DNA of 49,598 nucleotides, taken from assembly GCA_030619715.1 (NCBI GenBank), contig JAUXAW010000004.1, positions 1-49,598 on the forward strand. Direction: 5' to 3'. How positions within the stretch are numbered: position 1 is the stretch's first letter; every line of letters starts with the position of its first letter. The stretch comes from a candidate division WWE3 bacterium (lineage in GTDB: Bacteria > Patescibacteriota > WWE3 > JAUXAW01). Of this stretch, positions 31,454-39,180 are shown in pieces. The notes under the pieces are model-generated. The model searched no databases, was not told the origin of the DNA, and was given only the letters and a program-made list of their open reading frames with translations. Position numbers and translations under genes: made by a program.

Positions 31454-33424
31454 ATGAACCTTGGTGACACTTTCTTTGACAACCTCATCGTCTCTCGCGG
31501 TAGGCGCCGCTCGTCTTCAACACCCGAGTCCGCCTTTTCCTGGCAGGATGCCCTTTTGCCTCCGCCAAAGGCGGATTTTGTTGCTGAAAAGTCTCGTCAT
31601 TCTTCCGAGGTGAACAAATCCGCCTTTGGCGGATGGCGGCTGCTTCCGTTTTGGCTCTTGTTTTTGATAGCCACTACCATCCTCGTCGGCAAGCTCTATA
31701 ATCTGCAGGTCGTTCACGGCCGCAAAAATCTTACTTTGAGTGAGGTGAATCGGGTTTTGTCTCAGACGATAAAACCCGAGCGCGGAGCGATTTTTGACCG
31801 CCACGGTGAGATTTTGGCACGCAACCAGCCGGGGTTTAGCGTCGTTCTGAATCTAGAGGACCCGTCGGTGGTCGTAAATCGCGGGTCGACAATCGCAAAC
31901 TTGGCAAAGACCCTTTCAATAACAGAAGATGAAATTTTGGAACGGGTTAAGAAAGCTCAGGAAGAGGGAAAGACTTCGGTAACAATCAAGAGCGGGGTGG
32001 ATCGAGACACAATCCTAAAAATCGAAGCGAACTCAGATCTTTTCCCCGGCGTTTCCACCGAAGTTGAGCCGATACGCGATTACGTTGATGGGGAGGTGTT
32101 TTCCCATATCCTTGGTTTCGTTGGCGGAGCTTCAAAGGAGGATTTGGTTAGGCTTTCTGATCTAGGTGTTTATGGCGGTGATAAGGTCGGCAAATCTAAT
32201 CTGGAGCTTTTAAACGAGCAATTCTTGCGTGGAGAGCCGGGCGAGCGGCTGATTGAGGTTGACGCCTTTGGTCATCAGTTTCGTACACTTTCCGAAAAAA
32301 TAGCCGTTTCCGGAGATAGTTTGGTTCTGACCATTGATGCTTCTTTGCAAAAGGCGGTTTTCGACGCCCTCTCCGAGGGTATTAAGAAATCCGGCGCCCT
32401 AGGTGGGACGGCGGTGGTCCAGGAGGTTCAAACCGGGGAAATTCTCTCGCTTTTGAGTCTTCCATCGTTTGAGCCGAATCTTTTTTCCAAGGGAATCAGC
32501 GAGGCGGATTACCGGGGGCTTCTTTCCAATCCCCAAAAGCCGCTTTTTAATCGGGCTATCTCCGGTGCGTTTCCTCCAGGCTCGACTTTCAAACTGGTAA
32601 CCGCCGCCGCTGCTTTGGAAGAAGGTGTTATCAGTCCTAGTAAGACGATTGATGATAAAGGGAGTATTTCCGTTGGCAGCTTTGTTTTTAGGGGGTGGGC
32701 TCCTGAGGGTTTGGGACCTGTCAATCTAATCAGTGCGATTGCTAAATCATCTGATATTTATTTTTACACGGTAGGCGGTGGCTATGGGAGTCAGCCGGGG
32801 GTGGGGGTCGAAAAATTAGCGGAGTGGGCACGGCGTTTTGGTTTGGGTGCCAAAACCTCGGTTGATTTAACAAGCGAAACCTCTGGTTTGGTCCCGGATA
32901 AGGAGTGGAAACTACAGAACCGCGGAGAGACCTGGTACATCGGCAATACCTATCATATGAGTATCGGTCAGGGGGATATTTTGGCCACGCCTTTGCAGCT
33001 TAATAACTTGGTTGCGGCTATTGCCAACGGGGGAACACTTTTTAGGCCCTCTTTGCTCAAAGAAGTTCGTGATAATCAAGGTTCGGTTTTAAAGACTACA
33101 GCACCTGAAATTTTGCGTGCAAACATCGCTTCGCCGGAGACTTTAAGTTTAATTCGGCAGGGGATGAGGGGGGCGGCCTCGCCGGGAGGGACCGCCTACC
33201 CGGTTTACGACTTTAAAGTTGCGGTGGCGGGGAAAACGGGAACTTCCGAGGTTGGTAAGGGTGATCGGACCCACGCCTGGTTTACCTGCTTTGCGCCTTA
33301 CCCTTCGCCGGGCTCAGGGCAAGCTCCAGAAATTGCGGTGACGGTGTTTTTGGAGGAAGGAGGAGAGGGGAGCCACGATGCTGCTCCGGTGGTGAGGAAG
33401 ATTTTGGAGGCGTATTTTGAATAG
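31454..33424 (+). CDS. mrdA: Penicillin-binding protein 2 (elongation transpeptidase)
   Basis: 656 aa class B PBP. A cytoplasmic tail precedes one membrane helix (about 70-92), the pedestal/dimerisation domain with PERGAIFDRHGEILARN, and the transpeptidase with STFK (GAFPPGSTFKL), SSD (KSSDIYFY) and KTGT (VAGKTGTSEV). It cross-links peptidoglycan during elongation. ATG 31454 is used. A TTG at 31442 is possible, but the stretch between is a microrepeat. Two TCCGCC-N3-GGCGGA palindromes (31561, 31619) bound an insertion in the cytoplasmic tail (PPPKADFV...KSAFGGW). The end overlaps dprA by 8 nt. Confidence 0.94.
   Translation: MNLGDTFFDNLIVSRGRRRSSSTPESAFSWQDALLPPPKADFVAEKSRHSSEVNKSAFGGWRLLPFWLLFLIATTILVGKLYNLQVVHGRKNLTLSEVNRVLSQTIKPERGAIFDRHGEILARNQPGFSVVLNLEDPSVVVNRGSTIANLAKTLSITEDEILERVKKAQEEGKTSVTIKSGVDRDTILKIEANSDLFPGVSTEVEPIRDYVDGEVFSHILGFVGGASKEDLVRLSDLGVYGGDKVGKSNLELLNEQFLRGEPGERLIEVDAFGHQFRTLSEKIAVSGDSLVLTIDASLQKAVFDALSEGIKKSGALGGTAVVQEVQTGEILSLLSLPSFEPNLFSKGISEADYRGLLSNPQKPLFNRAISGAFPPGSTFKLVTAAAALEEGVISPSKTIDDKGSISVGSFVFRGWAPEGLGPVNLISAIAKSSDIYFYTVGGGYGSQPGVGVEKLAEWARRFGLGAKTSVDLTSETSGLVPDKEWKLQNRGETWYIGNTYHMSIGQGDILATPLQLNNLVAAIANGGTLFRPSLLKEVRDNQGSVLKTTAPEILRANIASPETLSLIRQGMRGAASPGGTAYPVYDFKVAVAGKTGTSEVGKGDRTHAWFTCFAPYPSPGSGQAPEIAVTVFLEEGGEGSHDAAPVVRKILEAYFE
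31561..31575. repeat. 15-bp palindrome TCCGCC-AAA-GGCGGA in PBP2
   Basis: Left member of a pair in opposite orientation (AAA and TTT loops). In frame in the cytoplasmic tail. Confidence 0.8.
31619..31633. repeat. 15-bp palindrome TCCGCC-TTT-GGCGGA in PBP2
   Basis: Right member of the pair. It is the exact reverse complement of the left one, so a 73-bp segment is bounded by inverted copies. Confidence 0.8.
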
Positions 33425-34508
33425 AGAACTTCAGTATTGGGTCGCTCTCAATAACGTTGACGGCCTTGGTCCGGTGCATTTTCACCAGCTGTTGCAATAT
33501 TTTGACGGCGTAGAGGCAGCTTGGAACGCTACGGTTTCTGATCTTAAGCAACTCAACTTTAGAGAAAAATTAATTGATAATTTTTTGCAAACTCGAAAAA
33601 GCCTTGGTTTAAAAACCAGAATGGACCAGCTTGGCAAACTTGGTGTTAAGTTGATAACGATTAGCAGTCAAAGGTACCCTCCGCTTTTAAAGCGGATTTA
33701 CGATCCACCTTTTGTTTTGTACGTGCGGGGGGAGATTAAAAAAGAGGATGAACTGGCGATTGCTATCGTCGGTAGTCGCAAGATGACCCGCTACGGTCTT
33801 GACGTCACCGAAAACCTGGTTCAAAACCTTGTTGCCCACGGGCTGACGATTGTCTCCGGCCTCGCTTTTGGGGTTGATGTTGCTTCACACCGAGCCGCGC
33901 TGGATGCCGGAGGACGAGTGATTGCCGTTTTGGCTTCGGGGGTGGATATAATCACGCCAACCTCCAACTCTTTTCTGGCCGAGAGGATTCTTGAGGAAAA
34001 GCGTGGGGCGGTTATTTCCGAACATCCTCTGGGGACGACTCCCTTCCGTCATTTTTTCCCGGTGCGGAACCGCATCATCAGTGGCCTTGCTCTGGGAACG
34101 GTAGTGATTGAGGCAACAGAAAAATCGGGGACGGCGCACACCGCCCGAGCGGCTCTGGAGCAGGGGAGGGAAGTCTTTGCCGTTCCCGGCTCAATTTTTA
34201 GCCCTCTAAGCGTCGGTACGCACAATCTGATTAAGCAGGGAGCGAAGTTGGTTAATTCCGTCGAGGATATTCTTGAGGAGCTGCAACTGGAGGCCAGAAG
34301 CTTGAAGCTGGAGGCTCGAGAAGTGGTTCCGGAAACGAAGGAAGAAGAAATAATTCTTGAGATTCTGGGCGACGATGAGCTGCACATTGATGAAATCATC
34401 CAAAAATCAGATCTTTCAACCTCCACTGTTACCGCCACCTTGACAATGATGGAGATGAAAGGCAAGGTCAAAAACCTCGGCAACCAAGTCTACCGCATTG
34501 CCAGATAA
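33417..34508 (+). CDS. dprA: DNA-protecting protein DprA
   Basis: 363 aa from a TTG start inside the end of the PBP gene. No later ATG would keep the N-terminal HhH/SAM-like region. The Rossmann-like core has AIAIVGSRKMTRYG, IVSGLAFGVDVASHRAAL, FPVRNRIISGLA and KSGTAHTARAALEQGREVFAVPG. A C-terminal winged helix follows (about 305-363). DprA loads RecA on incoming single-stranded DNA in natural transformation. With comEA and comEC it supports DNA uptake. LQLEARSLKLEAREV before the winged helix comes from a microrepeat. A palindrome follows the stop. Confidence 0.94.
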   Translation: MNRELQYWVALNNVDGLGPVHFHQLLQYFDGVEAAWNATVSDLKQLNFREKLIDNFLQTRKSLGLKTRMDQLGKLGVKLITISSQRYPPLLKRIYDPPFVLYVRGEIKKEDELAIAIVGSRKMTRYGLDVTENLVQNLVAHGLTIVSGLAFGVDVASHRAALDAGGRVIAVLASGVDIITPTSNSFLAERILEEKRGAVISEHPLGTTPFRHFFPVRNRIISGLALGTVVIEATEKSGTAHTARAALEQGREVFAVPGSIFSPLSVGTHNLIKQGAKLVNSVEDILEELQLEARSLKLEAREVVPETKEEEIILEILGDDELHIDEIIQKSDLSTSTVTATLTMMEMKGKVKNLGNQVYRIAR

Positions 34509-34519
34509 CCTAGCGTATA

Positions 34520-34543
34520 TTTAATTCACGATCGTGAATTAAA
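34520..34543. promoter_or_regulatory. 24-bp perfect palindrome between dprA and topA
   Basis: Identical to 7244-7267 and 14488-14511. It starts 11 bp after the dprA stop and lies 62 bp upstream of the topA -35. Confidence 0.75.
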
Positions 34544-34575
34544 CTTAGTCCTTAGTCAGAAGAGTCTATCGGTTC

Positions 34576-34593
34576 GAACCGTTGAACTTTTCC
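34576..34593 (+). repeat. 18-bp repeat flanking topA, left copy
   Basis: GAACCGTTGAACTTTTCC lies 32 bp past a CACGATCGTG palindrome. The same pair recurs after topA (36866 and 36898). Confidence 0.8.
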
Positions 34594-34605
34594 GATTGCA
34601 TTTGT

Positions 34606-34634
34606 TTGTCAATAGACAAGATTGTGTGTTATTC
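34606..34634 (+). promoter_or_regulatory. Promoter of topA
   Basis: TTGTCA (34606-34611), 17 nt, TTATTC (34629-34634), 8 nt before the ATG. Near-leaderless, although CAGAGG might act as a weak ribosome site. Confidence 0.6.
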
Positions 34635-34642
34635 TCAGAGGC

Positions 34643-36772
34643 ATGAAGAATTTGGTCGTGGTGGAGTCGCCGGCGAAGACGAGAACGCTCAAGAAATATT
34701 TGGGTGAGGACTTTGAGATCAAGGCCTCGCTCGGTCACATTAAAGACTTGCCCAAGTCAGAGTTGGGTGTTGACGTCGAAAAAGATTTTGCGCCGCAATA
34801 CGAGGTCGCTCCGAAAAAGAAAAAGGTGGTTAGTGAGCTGAAAGCGGCGGCGAAGAAGGCGGATCAGGTTTTTTTGGCTACCGACCCTGACAGAGAGGGG
34901 GAAGCGATTGCCCAACATGTTTATGAGGTCATAAGCGCAAAGCGCAAAGATCAAAAATCAAAAAGAGTGGTTTTTCATGAGATAACGGAGGACGCTGTTA
35001 AAGCGGCTTTTGCGAATCCGCGTGGAATCGATGCTAACCTTGTTGACGCTCAAAAGGCGCGGAGGGTTTTGGATCGGTTGGTAGGTTACAAGCTTTCGCC
35101 CCTGCTTTGGAAAAAGATTCGCTATGGTCTTTCCGCCGGGCGGGTGCAGTCGGTCGCCGTCAGATTGATCGTTGATCGGGAAAGAGAAAGGGATGCCTTT
35201 AAACCGGACGAGTATTGGAAAGTCGAGGCCGAACTAAAGTCCCAAAGGTCCCCAAACACCCAAACCTTTCCGGCTCTACTAACCAAAAAAGACGATAAAA
35301 AGCTTGAAATCAAGAACAAAAAACAGACCGACTCGATTCTTAAAGATCTGAAAAAAGCCAACTACATTGTCAAAGAAATAAAAACCGAGGAGAAGAAAAG
35401 ATACCCCGCACCTCCGTTTACGACTTCGACCCTACAGCAAACTGCCTTTAACACGTGCGGGTTCTCATCGAAAAGAACAATGCGTATCGCTCAAGCACTC
35501 TACGAGCGGGGACTGATAACCTATCATCGCACCGATTCAACCAGGTTGGCCTCCTCGGCCGTTTCGCAGATTAGAAAATTGATTGCTAAAGAGTTCGGTA
35601 CCAAGTACCTACCCGCAGGTGCGAAAGTGTATAAGACGAAGGCGAAGGTTGCTCAGGAAGCGCATGAAGCGATTCGGGTAACTGATGTTGGTCGCAAACA
35701 GGCTGGGGAGAGGGACGGGATTAAGCTGTACGATCTGATCTGGCGTCGGACGGTGGCCTGTCAGATGAACCCTGCTGTTTTTGACCAGCAGACGGTTGAT
35801 GTGGCTGCTAAAAATTATCTCTTTCGCGCGATTGGGTCGGTGTTGAAGTTTGACGGTTTCCTTAAAGTTTACTCTGGTAAGGTAGGCGAAAAGGACATTA
35901 GGCTTCCGCAACTTACCGAAGGTGAGGAGCTTACTCTGGTCAAACTGACGCCGTCTCAACATTTCACCCAACCCCCAAACCGCTACACCGAGGCGACCCT
36001 GATCAAAGAACTGGAGAAAAACGGCATCGGGCGGCCATCGACCTATGCGCCAACGATTTCGACTATTCAGAGCCGTGGTTATGTTAGCAAGGAGGGGCGA
36101 GCGCTAAAACCGGAGGATGTGGGCTTGGTCGTCAACGATTTGCTGGTTGAGCATTTTCCCGAGATTGTGGACCTCAAATTCACCGCAAGGATGGAGGAGG
36201 ACCTTGACGAGATTGCCGATGGGAAGAGGGAGTGGGTTCCGGTTATCAGGGAGTTTTACGAGCCGTTCGAGAAAAAGTTGGAGACGAAAACTAAGGAATT
36301 GAAGAAGAAGGATTTTACGACGTTGGAGAAAACATCAGAAAAATGTCCGGAATGTAAAAAACCGTTGGTCGTCAAGCTGGGAAAGTACGGAAAATTTTTG
36401 TCCTGTTCTGGATTCCCTAAGTGCAAATATGGCCGTCCGTATGAAGATAAGGACGAGGACGGCAAACCAGATAAGGCAGATAAGAGCCAGCTTAAAGGCG
36501 AGTGCCCCGAGTGTGGGGGAGAACTGGTCTTAAAAGAGGGTAAGTTCGGCAAGTTTATCTCCTGCAGCAAGTATCCGGAGTGCAAATTTACCAAGCAGTA
36601 TTTAGACAAAATCGGGATGAAATGTCCGGAATGTAAGCAGGGGGAGGTTATCATTAAACGTTCCCGCAAAGGCAAAACCTTCTACGGCTGCTCCCGCTAC
36701 CCCAAATGCAAATGGGCCAGTTGGAAGGATCCTCGGAGGAAGCCGTCTAAAGAACGAAATCCTAAATCCTAA
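34643..36772 (+). CDS. topA: DNA topoisomerase I
   Basis: 709 aa type IA enzyme that relaxes negative supercoils. The Toprim domain has VVVESPAKTRTLKKYLG and ATDPDREGEAIA. The catalytic Tyr is in GLITYHRTDSTRLA. Three C-terminal four-Cys zinc modules follow (CPECKKPL, CPECGGEL, CPECKQGE). The start at 34643 rather than 34622 follows the promoter and the family N-terminus. KRKDQKSKR near 34940 comes from a microrepeat. The gene is flanked on both sides by the palindrome plus an 18-bp repeat. Confidence 0.96.
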   Translation: MKNLVVVESPAKTRTLKKYLGEDFEIKASLGHIKDLPKSELGVDVEKDFAPQYEVAPKKKKVVSELKAAAKKADQVFLATDPDREGEAIAQHVYEVISAKRKDQKSKRVVFHEITEDAVKAAFANPRGIDANLVDAQKARRVLDRLVGYKLSPLLWKKIRYGLSAGRVQSVAVRLIVDRERERDAFKPDEYWKVEAELKSQRSPNTQTFPALLTKKDDKKLEIKNKKQTDSILKDLKKANYIVKEIKTEEKKRYPAPPFTTSTLQQTAFNTCGFSSKRTMRIAQALYERGLITYHRTDSTRLASSAVSQIRKLIAKEFGTKYLPAGAKVYKTKAKVAQEAHEAIRVTDVGRKQAGERDGIKLYDLIWRRTVACQMNPAVFDQQTVDVAAKNYLFRAIGSVLKFDGFLKVYSGKVGEKDIRLPQLTEGEELTLVKLTPSQHFTQPPNRYTEATLIKELEKNGIGRPSTYAPTISTIQSRGYVSKEGRALKPEDVGLVVNDLLVEHFPEIVDLKFTARMEEDLDEIADGKREWVPVIREFYEPFEKKLETKTKELKKKDFTTLEKTSEKCPECKKPLVVKLGKYGKFLSCSGFPKCKYGRPYEDKDEDGKPDKADKSQLKGECPECGGELVLKEGKFGKFISCSKYPECKFTKQYLDKIGMKCPECKQGEVIIKRSRKGKTFYGCSRYPKCKWASWKDPRRKPSKERNPKS

Positions 36773-36865
36773 ATCCGAAGCTCCAAACAAATTCTAAATT
36801 CGAAATTCTAAAAACCAAAACTTAGACATCCCGCAACCACAGCCTTTACAGTTGTGAATTAAACG

Positions 36866-36875
36866 CACGATCGTG
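36866..36875. promoter_or_regulatory. Palindrome CACGATCGTG downstream of topA
   Basis: Exact core with imperfect AATT arms. A further GTGAATTAAA half-arm lies just upstream. The 240-bp gap 36773-37012 also holds A/T-rich microrepeats and the 18-bp repeat. Confidence 0.6.
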
Positions 36876-36897
36876 AATTTAAATAGTTCATCGATCA

Positions 36898-36915
36898 GAA
36901 CCGTTGAACTTTTCC
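36898..36915 (+). repeat. 18-bp repeat flanking topA, right copy
   Basis: GAACCGTTGAACTTTTCC, exact copy of 34576-34593, again downstream of a CACGATCGTG palindrome (22 bp here, 39 bp on the left, measured from the core). Confidence 0.8.
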
Positions 36916-36944
36916 AAAAACTTTTCCAAACAAAAAGGAGGAGG

Positions 36945-37067
36945 CGTGCACGAATCTGACACGGAATTCTATGCAGCACCCCCTCTTCTGCTGCTAGGGT
37001 CGATAGCCTTTGCTAGACGGGATAGGCTTTTACCTGTACTTCCTCGGGAGAAGCTAGAGCTGTCTTG
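36945..37067 (+). CDS. Possible 40-aa peptide, unrecognised
   Basis: GTG start 3 nt after AAAGGAGGAGGC, one of the strongest Shine-Dalgarno sequences in the window. The 40-residue frame is HESDTEFYAAPPLLLLGSIA followed by a basic segment, with a short hydrophobic stretch. It overlaps the 3' end of the opposite-strand 127-aa gene by 55 nt, and no promoter is clear. It could be a small membrane peptide or chance. Confidence 0.3.
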
Positions 37068-37396
37068 AGAACTTCGAGGAGAAGAGCTCGAACCCTTAGG
37101 CAATCCTCTTCCTCATCTACCTCCACCGGCAACAACCAGTTGCCGTCGGGGGGACGAACACAGACCCCTCCACCAAGAGCGACTCTCAAACTTCCCTTAG
37201 GAGTTTGGATATCTACTCTTACTTTCGCCCCCTCCGCCCGTTCACATACGGCAGCGAGGAGGTCGGCAGGATCCCGACCGGCCCTAGCACGGATATCGGC
37301 ACGGATATCGAATAGCGAAGATTCACCTCTCCTAACCCAGGCCATTGCTTCCTCACAGACTGTAATGGCCTCATCGACTTTTTGAAGAACCTCCAT
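37013..37396 (-). CDS. Unrecognised 127-aa protein
   Basis: I recognise no family. A TTGACA-N17-TAGTTT promoter, an AAGGAGGA Shine-Dalgarno site 5 nt before the ATG, and balanced composition support a real gene. Residues 1-60 are predicted helical and charged (QKVDEAITVCEEAMAWVRRG, DPADLLAAVCERA). Residues 62-100 look beta-rich (VRVDIQTPKGSLRVALGGGV, NWLLPVEVDEEED), and a short helix ends the chain. It has four Cys and no membrane segment. It is alone on this strand between topA and rpsB. Confidence 0.7.
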   Translation of the reverse strand: MEVLQKVDEAITVCEEAMAWVRRGESSLFDIRADIRARAGRDPADLLAAVCERAEGAKVRVDIQTPKGSLRVALGGGVCVRPPDGNWLLPVEVDEEEDCLRVRALLLEVLKTALASPEEVQVKAYPV

Positions 37397-37453
37397 CTCT
37401 GTCCTCCTTCCCTCATTTTGTGCTCGATTGAAGTCTCTCTTGACCTGTATTAA

Positions 37454-37482
37454 AAACTACCATATCGTACAAGGGTTGTCAA
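37454..37482 (-). promoter_or_regulatory. Promoter of the 127-aa gene with palindromic -35
   Basis: TTGACA (37477-37482), 17 nt, TAGTTT (37454-37459). The -35 sits at the centre of a 15-bp palindrome AGGGTTG-T-CAACCCT (37472-37486), a possible operator. The leader is about 50 nt. Confidence 0.65.
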
Positions 37483-37519
37483 CCCTGAACCACATTGGGT
37501 TCAGGGCAAGGTGGTTAAT

Positions 37520-37548
37520 TGCTAAATTGTTAGCGAGTATGTTAAACT
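37520..37548 (+). promoter_or_regulatory. Promoter of rpsB
   Basis: TTGCTA, about 18 nt, TAAACT, ending about 10 nt before the ATG. Positions may be off by one. Leaderless spacing. Confidence 0.5.
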
Positions 37549-37558
37549 TTCAGTTGCT

Positions 37559-38434
37559 ATGTTAAGTGCGGAAAAAATCACTTTGGAAGAATTGCTGGAT
37601 GCGGGGGTGCATTTTGGGCATCAGCGGAGAAGATGGCACCCGCGAATGGCTTCGTATATCTATACCGAGGAAAAGGGTGTCCACATCCTCGATTTGGCTA
37701 AAACCCGCGAGCACCTCATTGCCGCCGCCAAGTTTCTTTACCAAACCGCCAAAGACGGGGGGACAATTATTTTTGTTGGGACCAAGCGTCAGGCCAAAGA
37801 TATTGTTGAGCGGGAGGCCCAGCGCTGTGGGGCGATGTTTGTTACCGAGCGTTGGCTGGGGGGTCTTCTCACCAACTTCGATAGTGTTAAAATAAATATG
37901 GAGCGGCTCAATGATTTGACGGAAAAACGCGAAAAAGGCGAGCTGGCTCACTACACCAAAAAGGAGCGGCTCGAGATTGACCGCAAGATTAAAAAATTAG
38001 AAACCTTTGTTGGGGGAATTAGGGATTTGAAAGAGTTGCCCGACACCATCGTTTTGGCCAGTGCCCGCAAGGAGCAGGTCGCCGTCCGTGAGGCCAATCG
38101 CAAGGGAATTCCGCTGGTGGCCATCGTGGACACCAACGCCGACCCGCGGCCGATTGACTATCTAATTCCGGGCAACGATGACGCACGTAAGAGCCTCGCT
38201 CTGCTTTTCAGGATTCTCGCCGATGCCGTTTTGGAGGGTGGGGGAGGTGAGGTCGAAGAGGAAGAGGCCAAAAAGACCGAGCTGGATTCTTTGGGTCTTT
38301 CCACCCGCAGCCGGAACGCGCTCAAAAAAGCGGGAATCGAGACAACTGAACAGCTGCAGAGGATGACGGAGGAGGAACTGACGAAGATCAAGGGATTAGG
38401 AAAGAAATCGGTTGAGGAAATTTTGAAAAAATAA
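37559..38434 (+). CDS. rpsB: Ribosomal protein uS2 with C-terminal alpha-CTD-like domain
   Basis: 291 aa. Residues 1-225 are ordinary uS2 (LLDAGVHFGHQRRRWHPRM, IIFVGTKRQAKDIV, RWLGGLLTNF, PDTIVLASARKE, VAIVDTNADPRPIDYLIPGN). After an acidic linker (GGGEVEEEEAKK), residues about 241-291 read LDSLGLSTRSRNALKKAGIE then TTEQLQRMTEEELTKIKGLG and KKSVEEI. This matches the helix-hairpin-helix C-terminal domain of RNA polymerase alpha. In alpha this domain binds UP-element DNA and activators. On S2 it could contact RNA, DNA or polymerase. The frame is continuous, so it is a true fusion. tsf follows, as usual. Confidence 0.96.
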   Translation: MLSAEKITLEELLDAGVHFGHQRRRWHPRMASYIYTEEKGVHILDLAKTREHLIAAAKFLYQTAKDGGTIIFVGTKRQAKDIVEREAQRCGAMFVTERWLGGLLTNFDSVKINMERLNDLTEKREKGELAHYTKKERLEIDRKIKKLETFVGGIRDLKELPDTIVLASARKEQVAVREANRKGIPLVAIVDTNADPRPIDYLIPGNDDARKSLALLFRILADAVLEGGGGEVEEEEAKKTELDSLGLSTRSRNALKKAGIETTEQLQRMTEEELTKIKGLGKKSVEEILKK

Positions 38435-38471
38435 ATTAGCCCGCCTGCCGGGCCACACCCTCAGAGGTGAC

Positions 38472-38515
38472 GCGGCGGCTAGCTATTCTTTCTTGGATTG
38501 TTATCCCGCCGCCGC
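38472..38515 (+). other. Hairpin in the rpsB-tsf gap
   Basis: GCGGCGGC (38472-38479) pairs with GCCGCCGC (38508-38515) around 28 nt. A smaller CACAAT/ATTGTG hairpin follows at 38531-38547. They may attenuate or process the rpsB-tsf message. Confidence 0.45.
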
Positions 38516-38565
38516 TAAGCGTTCGCCGAGCACAATCTTAAATTGTGATCCCGGTATCTATACAA

Positions 38566-38589
38566 GCTCGGCTCACGATTCACTCTTCG
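38566..38589 (+). repeat. 24-bp dispersed repeat, copy 2
   Basis: Exact copy of 23489-23512, 35 bp upstream of tsf. Confidence 0.85.
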
Positions 38590-38623
38590 GGCGTGGCCCT
38601 TCGGCGGGTGTTGAGAGGTAGTG

Positions 38624-39067
38624 ATGATTGAAGATATAAAAAAACTCCGCTCCGAAACCGGTGCTGCTGTTATGGACATCAAGCGTGCCCTTGAAGAGTC
38701 CGGCGGTGATCTCGAGGAGGCCAAGAAAATCCTTCAAGAACGTGGAGTGGCCAAGGCCCAGAAGAAGTTCGAGCGTGAAGCTTCCGAAGGTCTTGTCTCT
38801 ACCTACGTCCACGCCGTTGGCAAAATTGGGGCAATGGTCGAGCTTTTTTGCGAGACGGATTTTGTCGCCCGCACCGAGGATTTTCAAAAGTTGGCTCATG
38901 AGCTGGCGATGCAGGTGGCGGCAACCAACCCCCAGGACGCCGATGAACTTTTAGAGCAGGAATATATCCGCGACCCATCAAAAACGGTCCAAGACCTTAT
39001 TGGCGAGACGATTGCGAAAGTGGGAGAAAATATTAAAATTGGAAAACTCGTTAGATTTGAGCTGTGA
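38624..39067 (+). CDS. tsf: Elongation factor Ts, short form
   Basis: 147 aa. The nucleotide-exchange factor for EF-Tu. The UBA-like N-terminus (IKKLRSETGAAVMDIKRALE, then DLEEAKKIL), the GLVSTYVHAVGKIGAMVELF core strand and CETDFVARTEDF are clear. Many EF-Ts proteins have about 200-290 residues. Here only one core subdomain remains. GAGAGG lies upstream. ATG 38624 is used, and a GTG directly before it is possible. Confidence 0.93.
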   Translation: MIEDIKKLRSETGAAVMDIKRALEESGGDLEEAKKILQERGVAKAQKKFEREASEGLVSTYVHAVGKIGAMVELFCETDFVARTEDFQKLAHELAMQVAATNPQDADELLEQEYIRDPSKTVQDLIGETIAKVGENIKIGKLVRFEL

Positions 39068-39180
39068 CCAATTTTCAAGCTCCAATTTTCAATGAAATCT
39101 CAATGACCAAATTTTCAAACGTTTGAAAATTGGAATTTGGAGCTTCATTGGGATTTGAGATTTGGGATTTGAGAATTATT
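39068..39180. repeat. Long inverted repeat between tsf and frr
   Basis: A 22-bp palindrome centred on AAACGTTT (about 39109-39130) extends into imperfect arms containing AGCTCCAA/TTGGAGCT and AATCTCAA/TTGAGATT. The whole 113-bp gap could fold as one hairpin. It is built of the same microrepeat words seen within genes. Confidence 0.7.
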
